From assembly GCA_964509505.1 (NCBI GenBank), contig CAZDYP010000218.1, positions 1 through 6,989 on the forward strand: DNA of 6,989 nucleotides. Reading direction: 5' to 3'. Every line of letters begins with the position of its first letter. Position 1 is the first letter of the stretch. The notes under the pieces are model-generated. The model was not told the origin of the DNA, made no database searches, and saw only the letters and a list, made by a program, of their open reading frames with translations. The stretch comes from CAZDYP01 sp964509505. Lineage in GTDB: Bacteria > Chloroflexota > Anaerolineae > JACRMK01. A program made the position numbers and the translations under genes. Shown piece by piece: positions 1 to 4,560 of the stretch.

Positions 1-120
1 GTCCATCACGAAAAGTGTGTGTCCGAAGCGGATAGGAGGGGTGAAAAGCACCTCCCAATCAATAAGAGGCAAGCTGTAATTGGCTTGACCGCCTCACCGT
101 TTCAGTCACAGCGAATATGA
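1..120. other. Unresolved left-edge segment, possible gene fragment
   Basis: No gene can be assigned. On the plus strand, frame 1 is open from the window edge to a TGA at 118-120 and could be the last 39 codons of a gene, ending in ASPFQSQRI. On the minus strand another frame is open from about 95 to the edge and reads protein-like (it contains LIDWEVLFTPPIRFG), but it has a TGA just upstream and no start with a ribosome binding site. At most one can be real; the minus frame could be a broken remnant. I do not recognise either. From 121 to 302 the DNA is AT-rich and I see only the promoter-like signals listed separately. Confidence 0.2.
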
Positions 121-141
121 GTTGTCATATTCCAATATAAA

Positions 142-169
142 AATATACAGCATAAATCGTATATGTCAA
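142..169 (-). promoter_or_regulatory. Sigma70-like promoter reading leftward
   Basis: On the minus strand a perfect -35 box TTGACA (164-169) is followed after 16 bp by TATATT (142-147), close to the consensus -10. Transcription would start near 135 and run left off the window edge. A perfect palindrome GAATATGA-GTTG-TCATATTC lies at 113-132, just inside the predicted transcript. A second inverted repeat, ATATGTCAA at 161-169 and TTGACATAT at 186-194, overlaps the -35 box. Both could be operators. The gene it would serve is not visible in the window. Confidence 0.45.
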
Positions 170-302
170 TGGGATAGTGCGTAAGTTGACATATTTTAAG
201 AAATGGTAAAGGCGATTGTTAAGGTTACGAAACGCGATTTGATTCGCACTACCATTTGGAAGAGACGTTTGGCGAAATGGGATAAGAGACAAAGGATACA
301 AC

Positions 303-336
303 GCAAAAAAGCCCATCACAAAACTGTGATGGGCTC
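303..336 (-). terminator. Rho-independent terminator, leftward
   Basis: Perfect 11-bp stem: 310-320 pairs with 325-335 around a 4-base loop (321-324). On the minus strand the stem AGCCCATCACA is followed by a run of T (complement of the A run at 305-310). It lies about 90 bp past the stop of the small secreted-peptide gene and ends transcription of that gene. Confidence 0.9.
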
Positions 337-423
337 GAGCTTCAGCTAAATGGTGGGTATGAACTTCAGCTGGATTGTCATTCATTGACCATTAGGCTTC
401 GACAACATATTGCCACCATGCAG

Positions 424-603
424 TCACAGTAGGTTCTCTCGCAAATAGGCTTCGTCGTCCTGCGTCAACGAAGCGTCGAATGTGAGACCATTGAACACGT
501 CGCTCTGATTCGTGACAATCCGCGACGCGACAGCGTTAGTAGAGAACACGGCGACGAGCGCGATGAGCGTTATCCCTACGACTAAAAGTTTGACGGCTTG
601 CAT
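424..603 (-). CDS. Small secreted peptide, unknown function
   Basis: A 59-residue protein. I chose the ATG at 603 because AGGAGG (610-615) sits 6 nt upstream; a longer reading from 666 adds only Arg-rich residues. Residues 1-26 form a signal peptide: Lys at position 5, a hydrophobic core (about residues 6-20, LLVVGITLIALVAVF) and an Ala-Val-Ala cleavage site after residue 26. The predicted mature part is about 33 residues and acidic near the end (TQDDEAYLRENLL), with no cysteine, so no lipobox or disulfide. I recognise no family. It has its own terminator (303-336) and is separated from the SARP remnant by another (717-749), so it is probably monocistronic. A hairpin overlaps its ribosome binding site. 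It could be a secreted signal or envelope peptide, or the remnant of a longer exported protein. Confidence 0.7.
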   Translation of the reverse strand: MQAVKLLVVGITLIALVAVFSTNAVASRIVTNQSDVFNGLTFDASLTQDDEAYLRENLL

Positions 604-609
604 GGTGCG

Positions 610-637
610 CCTCCTGTTGGGCAGATTTGCCCACAGG
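610..637 (-). promoter_or_regulatory. Shine-Dalgarno site with overlapping hairpin
   Basis: On the minus strand CCTGT-GGGCA (637-633, 632-628) can pair with TGCCC-ACAGG (623-619, 617-613) across the loop AATC, with one unpaired A at 618. This gives a 10-bp stem whose last bases belong to the AGGAGG at 610-615. The stem would partly hide the ribosome binding site of the secreted-peptide gene. Its core is a perfect DNA dyad (TGGGCA-GATT-TGCCCA on the plus strand, 618-633), so it could be a protein operator instead of an RNA switch. Confidence 0.5.
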
Positions 638-682
638 GTACGGCGCGCGCGACATGCCGCCGACAAATTTTGGGGGTTGCAG

Positions 683-710
683 CGTCAAATCAGAAAAATA
701 TTTTTTGACG
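683..710. repeat. Inverted repeat at SARP stop codon
   Basis: Perfect 7-bp arms CGTCAAA (683-689) and TTTGACG (704-710) flank a 14-bp AT-rich centre. The stop codon of the SARP reading frame (685-687) lies in one arm. It sits between the terminator at 717-749 and the secreted-peptide gene, so it could be an operator for the latter. The minus strand contains TTGACG here, but I find no convincing -10 at the right distance. Confidence 0.35.
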
Positions 711-1752
711 TACGGTGGAAACAAAAACGACCTGCATCAAGCAGGTCGTCTAGTCGAAGGCAGTCTAAAGATGCTAACAATGTGACAAGCGCAGGGTCAT
801 TCAGCGCGGCGAGTGCTACCCACCACACGCCATGCCTGTAGAGACGTTGCGCCGCAATGTCTCTACCAACTTGTAACGCCAACCGCGTCTTGCCGCTGCC
901 GCCCGCGCCCGTGAGGGTGACGAGTTGTAGGAGACCTGACAGGTTTTCGCGCAGCGTGCCTGTTAGGTCTGTTCCTGTCAGCAGTCGTTTCAACTCCACC
1001 ATCTCTTGCGCACGCCCGACGAAGCTCGTCAACGGAATCGGCAGGTTCGTCAACACCACCTCGCTCACAGGCCCGCCCGTCAACGCTTGCATGATTTGGT
1101 CGCGCAACGCCAGTGTCTCTGGTGATGGCTCGACGCCGAGCTCGTCGCGCAATTTTTTCGCGCACTCATCAAACTGCTTGAGCGCGCCGATGCGATCTCC
1201 TAATGCCGCCGTGCAAAAGATGAGCTGCTGATGCGCTTGCTCGTGCGTGGGGTCGCTCGCCAAAATTTTCTGTGCGTGTGCGATGGCTTGCGCGTATTGG
1301 CTGCGTGAACGCGCCTCCTGTGCGAGCTGCAACAGCAGCGTGTGATAGAGTCCACGATAATGCTCACGTTCAGGCAGAATCCACTCATCATCGTAATCGG
1401 CTAAGAGATCACCATGATAGAGGTCAAGCGTGGATTGAAATTCACGCGCGTCAACCCACAAGGGCAAAGCGGGATGGAGCTGGATGGTTTCGCGGTCAGC
1501 CAAAAGGCTGTCAGCGCCCAGCGCTTTGCGGAGAGCGGCGAGCGCCGTGCGGAGCGAGTGGCGCGCTTGCGTATCGGTGGTGTCGCCCCATAAGAGCGCG
1601 GCGAGTTTGTCGCGCGTGTGCGCTGCGGGATAGAGCGCGAGGTAGGCGAGGAGCGACTCGATCTTGTGTGTGGGCAGACGAATCGTTCGTCCCGCACGTT
1701 CGAGACGGAACGAGCCGAGGAGGTAGAGGCGGTAGGCGAGCGGGTCAGACAT
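685..1752 (-). CDS. SARP/AfsR-type transcriptional regulator, 3'-truncated
   Basis: Start at ATG 1752, with GAGGG (1758-1762) 5 nt upstream; a GTG at 1758 is a weaker option. Residue numbers here count from that GTG. Residues 8-95 are the OmpR-like winged helix of SARP proteins (LYLLGSFRLE...KIESLLAYLAL...LRTALAALRKAL). Residues 100-225 are the BTAD helical repeat domain (ends ELGVEPSPETLALRDQI). An NB-ARC/AAA-type ATPase starts near 240 (PLTSFVGR) with Walker A GAGGSGKT at 284-291. The homologous region ends near residue 330 (LNDPALVTLLA). The rest of the ATPase and the TPR region are absent, and the last 27 or so residues read through a terminator (717-749). Full AfsR-like proteins are usually 900-1100 residues. 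Two palindromic repeats are translated in frame around the P-loop. It may be a functional short SARP, but the terminator in the frame makes a decaying gene more likely. Confidence 0.8.
   Translation of the reverse strand: MSDPLAYRLYLLGSFRLERAGRTIRLPTHKIESLLAYLALYPAAHTRDKLAALLWGDTTDTQARHSLRTALAALRKALGADSLLADRETIQLHPALPLWVDAREFQSTLDLYHGDLLADYDDEWILPEREHYRGLYHTLLLQLAQEARSRSQYAQAIAHAQKILASDPTHEQAHQQLIFCTAALGDRIGALKQFDECAKKLRDELGVEPSPETLALRDQIMQALTGGPVSEVVLTNLPIPLTSFVGRAQEMVELKRLLTGTDLTGTLRENLSGLLQLVTLTGAGGSGKTRLALQVGRDIAAQRLYRHGVWWVALAALNDPALVTLLASLDCLRLDDLLDAGRFCFHRTSKNIFLI
717..749 (-). terminator. Rho-independent terminator inside the SARP reading frame
   Basis: Perfect 9-bp stem: ACGACCTGC (727-735) pairs with GCAGGTCGT (741-749), with a 5-base loop at 736-740. 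On the minus strand it is followed by TTTTTGTTT (about 719-727). It stops leftward transcription from the SARP gene about 30 nt before that frame's stop codon at 685-687. The frame's tail is therefore probably former intergenic DNA joined to the gene by a deletion near 770. Confidence 0.8.
838..866. repeat. 29-bp palindromic repeat inside SARP gene, copy 1
   Basis: Arms GTAGAGACGTTGC (838-850) and GCAATGTCTCTAC (854-866) pair with one G/T mismatch around a GCC centre. It is read in frame on the minus strand as residues RDIAAQRLY, just after the Walker A helix. A matching 19-bp stretch begins at 6971 in the other regulator. Palindromes built on GTAGAGACG are, from memory, dispersed repeats in cyanobacteria and some Chloroflexota; I could not check this. 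Confidence 0.8.
932..970. repeat. 39-bp palindromic repeat inside SARP gene
   Basis: Arms AGACCTGACAGG (932-943) and CCTGTTAGGTCT (959-970) match at 11 of 12 positions around a 15-bp centre. The element is translated as about 14 residues (DLTGTLRENLSGLL, about 263-276) between the conserved ELKRLL helix and the LVTLTGAGGSGKT strand/P-loop. Most AfsR-type proteins have only a few residues there, so this looks like an in-frame insertion. Confidence 0.75.
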
Positions 1753-1833
1753 AGACACCCTCTACTAAACACAGCAAAACAAACTGCGACCATCATTTTG
1801 TGACAGTTGCAGTTTAGCAGAATCGCTGTTGAA

Positions 1834-1857
1834 TTGCCTAGCTCTAAGCTTTGGCAA
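1834..1857. promoter_or_regulatory. Operator-like dyad upstream of SARP gene
   Basis: A 24-bp imperfect dyad with outer arms TTGCC (1834-1838) and GGCAA (1853-1857) and inner AGCT half-sites. It lies about 82 bp upstream of the SARP start codon. A related site with the blocks TTGCCTA, CTCT and GCTT in the same order is found at 4432-4451 upstream of the first SnoaL gene. It may be a shared regulator binding site. No convincing -35/-10 pair could be fixed beside it. Confidence 0.35.
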
Positions 1858-1872
1858 TTATTCACATCCCCG

Positions 1873-1901
1873 CAGAACCAATTAGACCAATCAGACCAAT
1901 C
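1873..1901. repeat. Short tandem repeat, three 9-bp units
   Basis: Three consecutive units of the form NAGACCAAT (the first is AGAACCAAT), ending at 1900. They start 15 bp past the stop codon of the PEP-utilising-like gene, at the point where its missing C-terminal domain would have been encoded. Confidence 0.6.
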
Positions 1902-1915
1902 GAACGATACCCGCA

Positions 1916-3337
1916 TTACCATAATGCGTGGATGAATGACATGGCATCAGACGTATCGAAGGGCGGCAGCGCGCCAAGCAGCGGCGGTGGTGTGATGGCG
2001 CTGAAGCGTTGCATTTCGGCTTGGCGGTGCCGAACCTTCACTCCTAACTCCTCTCCCTGCAAAGGCGAGGGGGGCATGGCGCGCAATTCGTCAAGCGTGA
2101 GATAGAACACATCATGCGTCGTTTCCAACGCATGAGCTTCATGCAAACGCCGTCCCAATTCCAACGCGATGCGTCTCAGTTGATACAACGCGCGCTGGTC
2201 AATCCAATGAGTGCGGTCTGCTTGGATGACGGCGGCAACTTGCGCCGCTTTGAGCAACGTCTCGAATTGCGTAACGACCGATTGCGGATGACCCCGTAAT
2301 TTCTGACGAGCTTCGTTCACCATTCGCTCGCGCTCAATCGCTAACGCGACGCGCGCTGCATCAAGATTGCGCTCGGGCTGTGCGATGTAATCCTTCAAAT
2401 TCTTGATGACCGCCGTTGGGTCTTCAATCCAACTCGGTTGACTGAACGCATCGAAGACGTGGCTGCGCTGGCCATACTTTTGCAGATAGGCGCGCAAGTC
2501 AATGAGGAAGCATCTGCCTTCATCCGACTTTTCGAGTACGGGAATCACATTCGTCGCCGCGCACGCCTCCACAGTTTGCTTCACCGTCGGCATCGTCAAG
2601 GCGACGCGACCCAATTGCCACAGCGCGCGTTCCGTTTCCAGCGATTGGTTGTCGAAGCCCTGCGTCAACTTCAGCGCATCTAACTGACTCGCACCTTTGC
2701 ATAGCTCTCGATAGAGTTCCTCGAATTGGCTCATAGCGCTGGAGGCAGGCAACACGGCGCGGAAGCGCAGCTCGCCCAAATGTTGCGCGCGTTTGAGATG
2801 GTCGTTAAGCTGGGCGCGCAGTTGTGCTAAGGTCGCGCCGCGCAAATCGCAGCTCTCCATGCAGGCGAGGTGTTGCTTGACTTCGGGCAGCAGCTCGTCG
2901 TGCCACCATGCGCCGAGCCGCGCGACGACGGGGTTGAGCTGGTTCACGTATGGCTTCGCTTGCGCGCTCGCCATTCTGTTCATCGCTGCTTTGGCGAGAC
3001 CGGGCGCGACGCGATTCACGACGCTCAAAGTTTTGATGACCGTTTCGGACAGCGGAATAGTGGGGAAGAATGCGAGATAGATATAGGTGTTGAAGCGCGC
3101 AAAGCGGAGTCGAACAGGTAGGCCAAACTGCTCGGCGGCTGCGTTGAACCCATTGAAAAGCAGCGCGATGACCTCGGCGGCGAGCGGCGCGATGGGACTC
3201 TCGAAATGCGCGCGGTCTTGTTGCCAGAAAAGTTTGGCGTCGTCGGGGCTGCTCCATTGCACGGGAAAATCGCTGGGCAGTGGAATCGCTTGACCGGGCT
3301 TGGGCGGTGAGTGGTTGGGAGGCATGGTGTAGCTCAC
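1916..3337 (-). CDS. PEP-synthase/rifampin-phosphotransferase-like middle domain protein, lacking the His domain
   Basis: A 473-residue protein resembling the central, helical region of PEP synthase and rifampin phosphotransferase-type enzymes, and of the shorter PEP-utilising proteins that lack an ATP-grasp domain. Family-like landmarks are FPVQWSSPDDAKLFWQQD with H44 (24-44), YGQRSHVFDAFSQPSW followed by EDP (288-307), HWIDQRALYQLRRIALELG (377-395) and DVFYLTLDELRA (409-420). After PPPLLGALPP (450-459) the swivelling domain with its phospho-accepting His and TGxxSPG-type motif would be expected, but the frame stops at 473. Catalysis of phosphotransfer is therefore unlikely from this protein alone. 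GTG at 3337 has a weak AAGG 5 nt upstream; ATG at 3325 is the alternative, without a clear site. A palindromic repeat supplies SPLQGEELGVKV (424-435). It follows the SnoaL gene by 57 bp and is probably co-transcribed. Confidence 0.7.
   Translation of the reverse strand: MSYTMPPNHSPPKPGQAIPLPSDFPVQWSSPDDAKLFWQQDRAHFESPIAPLAAEVIALLFNGFNAAAEQFGLPVRLRFARFNTYIYLAFFPTIPLSETVIKTLSVVNRVAPGLAKAAMNRMASAQAKPYVNQLNPVVARLGAWWHDELLPEVKQHLACMESCDLRGATLAQLRAQLNDHLKRAQHLGELRFRAVLPASSAMSQFEELYRELCKGASQLDALKLTQGFDNQSLETERALWQLGRVALTMPTVKQTVEACAATNVIPVLEKSDEGRCFLIDLRAYLQKYGQRSHVFDAFSQPSWIEDPTAVIKNLKDYIAQPERNLDAARVALAIERERMVNEARQKLRGHPQSVVTQFETLLKAAQVAAVIQADRTHWIDQRALYQLRRIALELGRRLHEAHALETTHDVFYLTLDELRAMPPSPLQGEELGVKVRHRQAEMQRFSAITPPPLLGALPPFDTSDAMSFIHALW
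2033..2074. repeat. Pyrimidine/purine palindromic repeat inside PEP-like gene
   Basis: A CT-rich arm ending CTCTCCCTGC, then AAAGGCGAGGGG, forms an imperfect palindrome. On the minus strand it reads in frame as PSPLQGEELGVKV. From memory, similar strings (SPLQGEG...) are a very common translated repeat in many bacterial genomes, usually intergenic. Here it occupies the linker between the conserved FYLTLDELRA segment and the next helix. Confidence 0.65.
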
Positions 3338-3339
3338 GC

Positions 3340-3382
3340 CAACCTTGCGAAGGCGCGCAAGCCTGAGCCCTTCGCAAGGTTG
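3340..3382. repeat. Perfect 14-bp inverted repeat between SnoaL and PEP-like genes
   Basis: Arms CAACCTTGCGAAGG (3340-3353) and CCTTCGCAAGGTTG (3369-3382) are perfectly complementary around a 15-nt centre. It fills most of the 57-bp gap between the two genes. No T run follows on the minus strand, so it is not a classic terminator. Its promoter-distal arm includes the only Shine-Dalgarno-like AAGG for the GTG start at 3337, so the hairpin may limit translation of the PEP-like gene or protect the upstream mRNA. Confidence 0.8.
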
Positions 3383-3394
3383 AACTTGTGTGGT

Positions 3395-3811
3395 TTACGC
3401 AGACGATGGCATCACGCCCAATTGTTGCAGCAAGCCCACCATATCCAGCACGACCCAATTCTCGACGGCTTTGCCATTCTCCAGACGCCAGACGTCAATG
3501 TAGCTGGTCTTGATTGACTTGCCCGTCGCTGGGATGCCGTTGAACGTGCCTTTGTGTGTGCCTGTGAAATAACCGCGCGTCGCCACCCGCTCACCCTCGG
3601 CAACCACATCCTCAAGCGTCACACGCATATCGGGGAAGGCGCTGGTGAACATGCCTACAATCATTTTGAAGCCTTCTACACCGGGCGCGGGCACAGGCAT
3701 GTTGTGGTTGACGTAGTTGGACGCGATGAGCTTGTCCCAGACGCTTGTGTTGCCCTTGTTGAAACCGTCTTCAAAGATGCTGCGTACAATCGCTTTATTA
3801 TCGGTTGACAT
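3395..3811 (-). CDS. SnoaL-like ester cyclase family protein
   Basis: A 138-residue single-domain protein of the SnoaL-like/NTF2 fold, the usual length for the family. Characteristic segments: AFPDMRVTLEDVVAEGERVATRGYFTGTHKG (58-88), GIPATGKSI (92-100) and WVVLDMVGLLQQLGV (119-133). D123 sits where SnoaL-type polyketide cyclases keep their acid/base Asp. Most such bacterial proteins are of unknown substrate; the ester cyclase label is by family only. ATG 3811 has AAGGAG (3821-3826) 9 nt upstream. It is the downstream member of a tandem pair with the gene at 3925-4359, separated by an iterated repeat element, and is followed by the hairpin at 3340-3382 and the PEP-like gene. The protein is cytoplasmic, with no signal peptide. 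Confidence 0.88.
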   Translation of the reverse strand: MSTDNKAIVRSIFEDGFNKGNTSVWDKLIASNYVNHNMPVPAPGVEGFKMIVGMFTSAFPDMRVTLEDVVAEGERVATRGYFTGTHKGTFNGIPATGKSIKTSYIDVWRLENGKAVENWVVLDMVGLLQQLGVMPSSA

Positions 3812-3835
3812 CGTTTGAGTCTCCTTGTGAGATGA

Positions 3836-3920
3836 AGTGAATAGTGTTCAGTATTCGGTGTTCAGTTCCAGTTCCAGTTCCGTATTCACTGGCTACTGAC
3901 TACTGGTTACTGTTCACTGT
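3836..3920. repeat. Iterated inverted-repeat element (AGT/TTC type)
   Basis: The left half repeats TTCAGTATTCGGTGTTCAG-like units and the right half, read on the other strand, repeats CAGTGAACAGTAACCAGTAG-like units. The halves thus form a loose inverted repeat of similar 7-10 bp words. Inside is a perfect triple CAGTTC (3863-3880). It fills almost all the gap between the two SnoaL genes, ending just before the Shine-Dalgarno site of the downstream one. Confidence 0.7.
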
Positions 3921-3924
3921 TTTC

Positions 3925-4359
3925 TTAGCCGCCCATCAGCCCGAGCTGCATCATCAGCCCGGCGGCGTCGGGATAGCTGTGTACCTCCACACCCTTGCCG
4001 TTGTGGATGCGTAAGAAGTACGAGCCCTGCCCCCTAACCTTTCTCCCCGTAGCGGGAATGGCTGGCGCGTTGGGCGCCATTTGCAGGGGACCGCTGTTGG
4101 TCGCAGACCATTCGACTTCGGTAGCGACTTGCTCCTCGCCGACGACGCGGTTTTTCACCCCGGCGGTCATGTCTGGAAATGGGACGAACCAGCCTTGCAG
4201 GTATTGGCGAATCACCACCTTCCCGCGCATGGGTTCTGGGCTGCTCACATCTTGCCACACGACATCATCGGACAAGACCGCGAGAACGCGCTCGGGGTCG
4301 TGGGAATTCCATGCCGCAATGAATTCCTCATCGAGCCTGATATTGTCTTGAATAGACAT
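3925..4359 (-). CDS. SnoaL-like domain protein (paralogue)
   Basis: A 144-residue NTF2-fold protein, distantly similar to its downstream neighbour. Shared landmarks in the same order are FPDM (61-64), the IPATGRKV segment (101-108) and YPDAAGLMMQLGL (129-141), where D131 lies in the position of the SnoaL acid/base Asp. The N-terminus (RLDEEFIAAWNSHDPERVLAVLSDDVVWQD) is the typical first helix pair and strand of this superfamily. Substrate unknown; polyketide cyclase activity is only one possibility, and many relatives act on small steroid-like or terpene-like molecules or have no known reaction. ATG 4359 has a good AAAAGGAG site (core 4365-4370) with 5 nt spacing. It is the first gene after the large regulator, with a 181-bp spacer that carries an operator-like site, so it probably has its own promoter and heads a two- or three-gene unit. 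Confidence 0.85.
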   Translation of the reverse strand: MSIQDNIRLDEEFIAAWNSHDPERVLAVLSDDVVWQDVSSPEPMRGKVVIRQYLQGWFVPFPDMTAGVKNRVVGEEQVATEVEWSATNSGPLQMAPNAPAIPATGRKVRGQGSYFLRIHNGKGVEVHSYPDAAGLMMQLGLMGG

Positions 4360-4425
4360 AGGTTCTCCTTTTGTGATTAGGTTTAGATTGACTCTACTCT
4401 ATCACAATCGGAGGTCGCGCGCATC

Positions 4426-4451
4426 GGCAAGTTGCCTACTCTGCTTGCCTA
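4426..4451. promoter_or_regulatory. Operator-like site upstream of first SnoaL gene
   Basis: A perfect palindrome GGCAA-G-TTGCC (4426-4436) overlaps a direct repeat of TTGCCTA (4432-4438 and 4445-4451, 13 bp apart). It lies about 70 bp upstream of the start codon at 4359. It resembles the dyad at 1834-1857. A regulator of the SARP or LuxR type encoded nearby could bind here, but nothing in the sequence proves which. No clear promoter boxes were found between it and the gene. Confidence 0.35.
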
Positions 4452-4477
4452 TTTTTGTGAGGGAATGTGTGCAAGGG

Positions 4478-4560
4478 GAAATTAGGGGATATAAAAGGAG
4501 ATAAGGGAAATCATGGGAACGGGAGATTCCGTTATTTCCGCTAATTTCCCTTAATCTCTC
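4478..4560. repeat. Iterated inverted-repeat element (GGGAAAT type) at regulator stop
   Basis: The words GAGATAAGGGAAAT (4498-4511) and, on the opposite strand, GAGATTAAGGGAAAT (4558-4544) begin two arms made of 8-10 bp GGGAAATNA-like units. The element covers the last six codons (REIKGN) and the TAG stop (4541-4543) of the large regulator. Read leftward, the folded arms are followed by CTTTTATAT, so it may also act as a weak terminator. Confidence 0.7.

Noticed and set aside
33..57. Hairpin AGGAGGGGTG / CACCTCC near the left edge
   Set aside because: Only about six pairs including a G-T pair; it also fits coding DNA of the unresolved edge fragment.
186..212. Divergent plus-strand promoter TTGACA at 186-191
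   Set aside because: The best -10 candidate is 15 bp away and weak, and no plus-strand gene follows.
125..385. 86-residue open frame on the minus strand
   Set aside because: It runs through the strong terminator at 303-336 and the promoter-like region, has no ribosome binding site that fits and no recognisable protein pattern.
512..841. 109-residue plus-strand frame
   Set aside because: It reads antisense through the signal-peptide gene and the terminator, and is Arg/Ser-rich without motifs.
1401..1922. 173-residue minus-strand frame overlapping the SARP gene
   Set aside because: Its first part translates the intergenic tandem repeat (FDWSDWSNW) and the rest is the SARP gene in another frame, rich in Ser and Arg. 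It is a shadow.
2805..3458. 217-residue minus-strand frame across the SnoaL and PEP-like genes
   Set aside because: Arg/Ala-rich out-of-frame translation crossing the 14-bp hairpin; the overlapping frames carry family motifs instead.
3836..3920. CRISPR-like repeat array
   Set aside because: The words are short, degenerate and facing each other, with no constant repeat, no spacer length and no cas gene.
4020..4065. Possible CCCCTAACC...CCCCGTAGCGGG type palindrome inside the second SnoaL gene
   Set aside because: The arms are imperfect, and the encoded IPATGRKVRGQGSYFL segment has the same length as IPATGKSIKTSYIDVW in the paralogue, so no insertion is needed to explain it.
1916..4359. Natural-product biosynthetic cluster (SnoaL pair plus PEP-like enzyme plus SARP)
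   Set aside because: No polyketide synthase, peptide synthetase or tailoring core enzyme is present, the PEP-like protein lacks its catalytic domain and the SARP is truncated.
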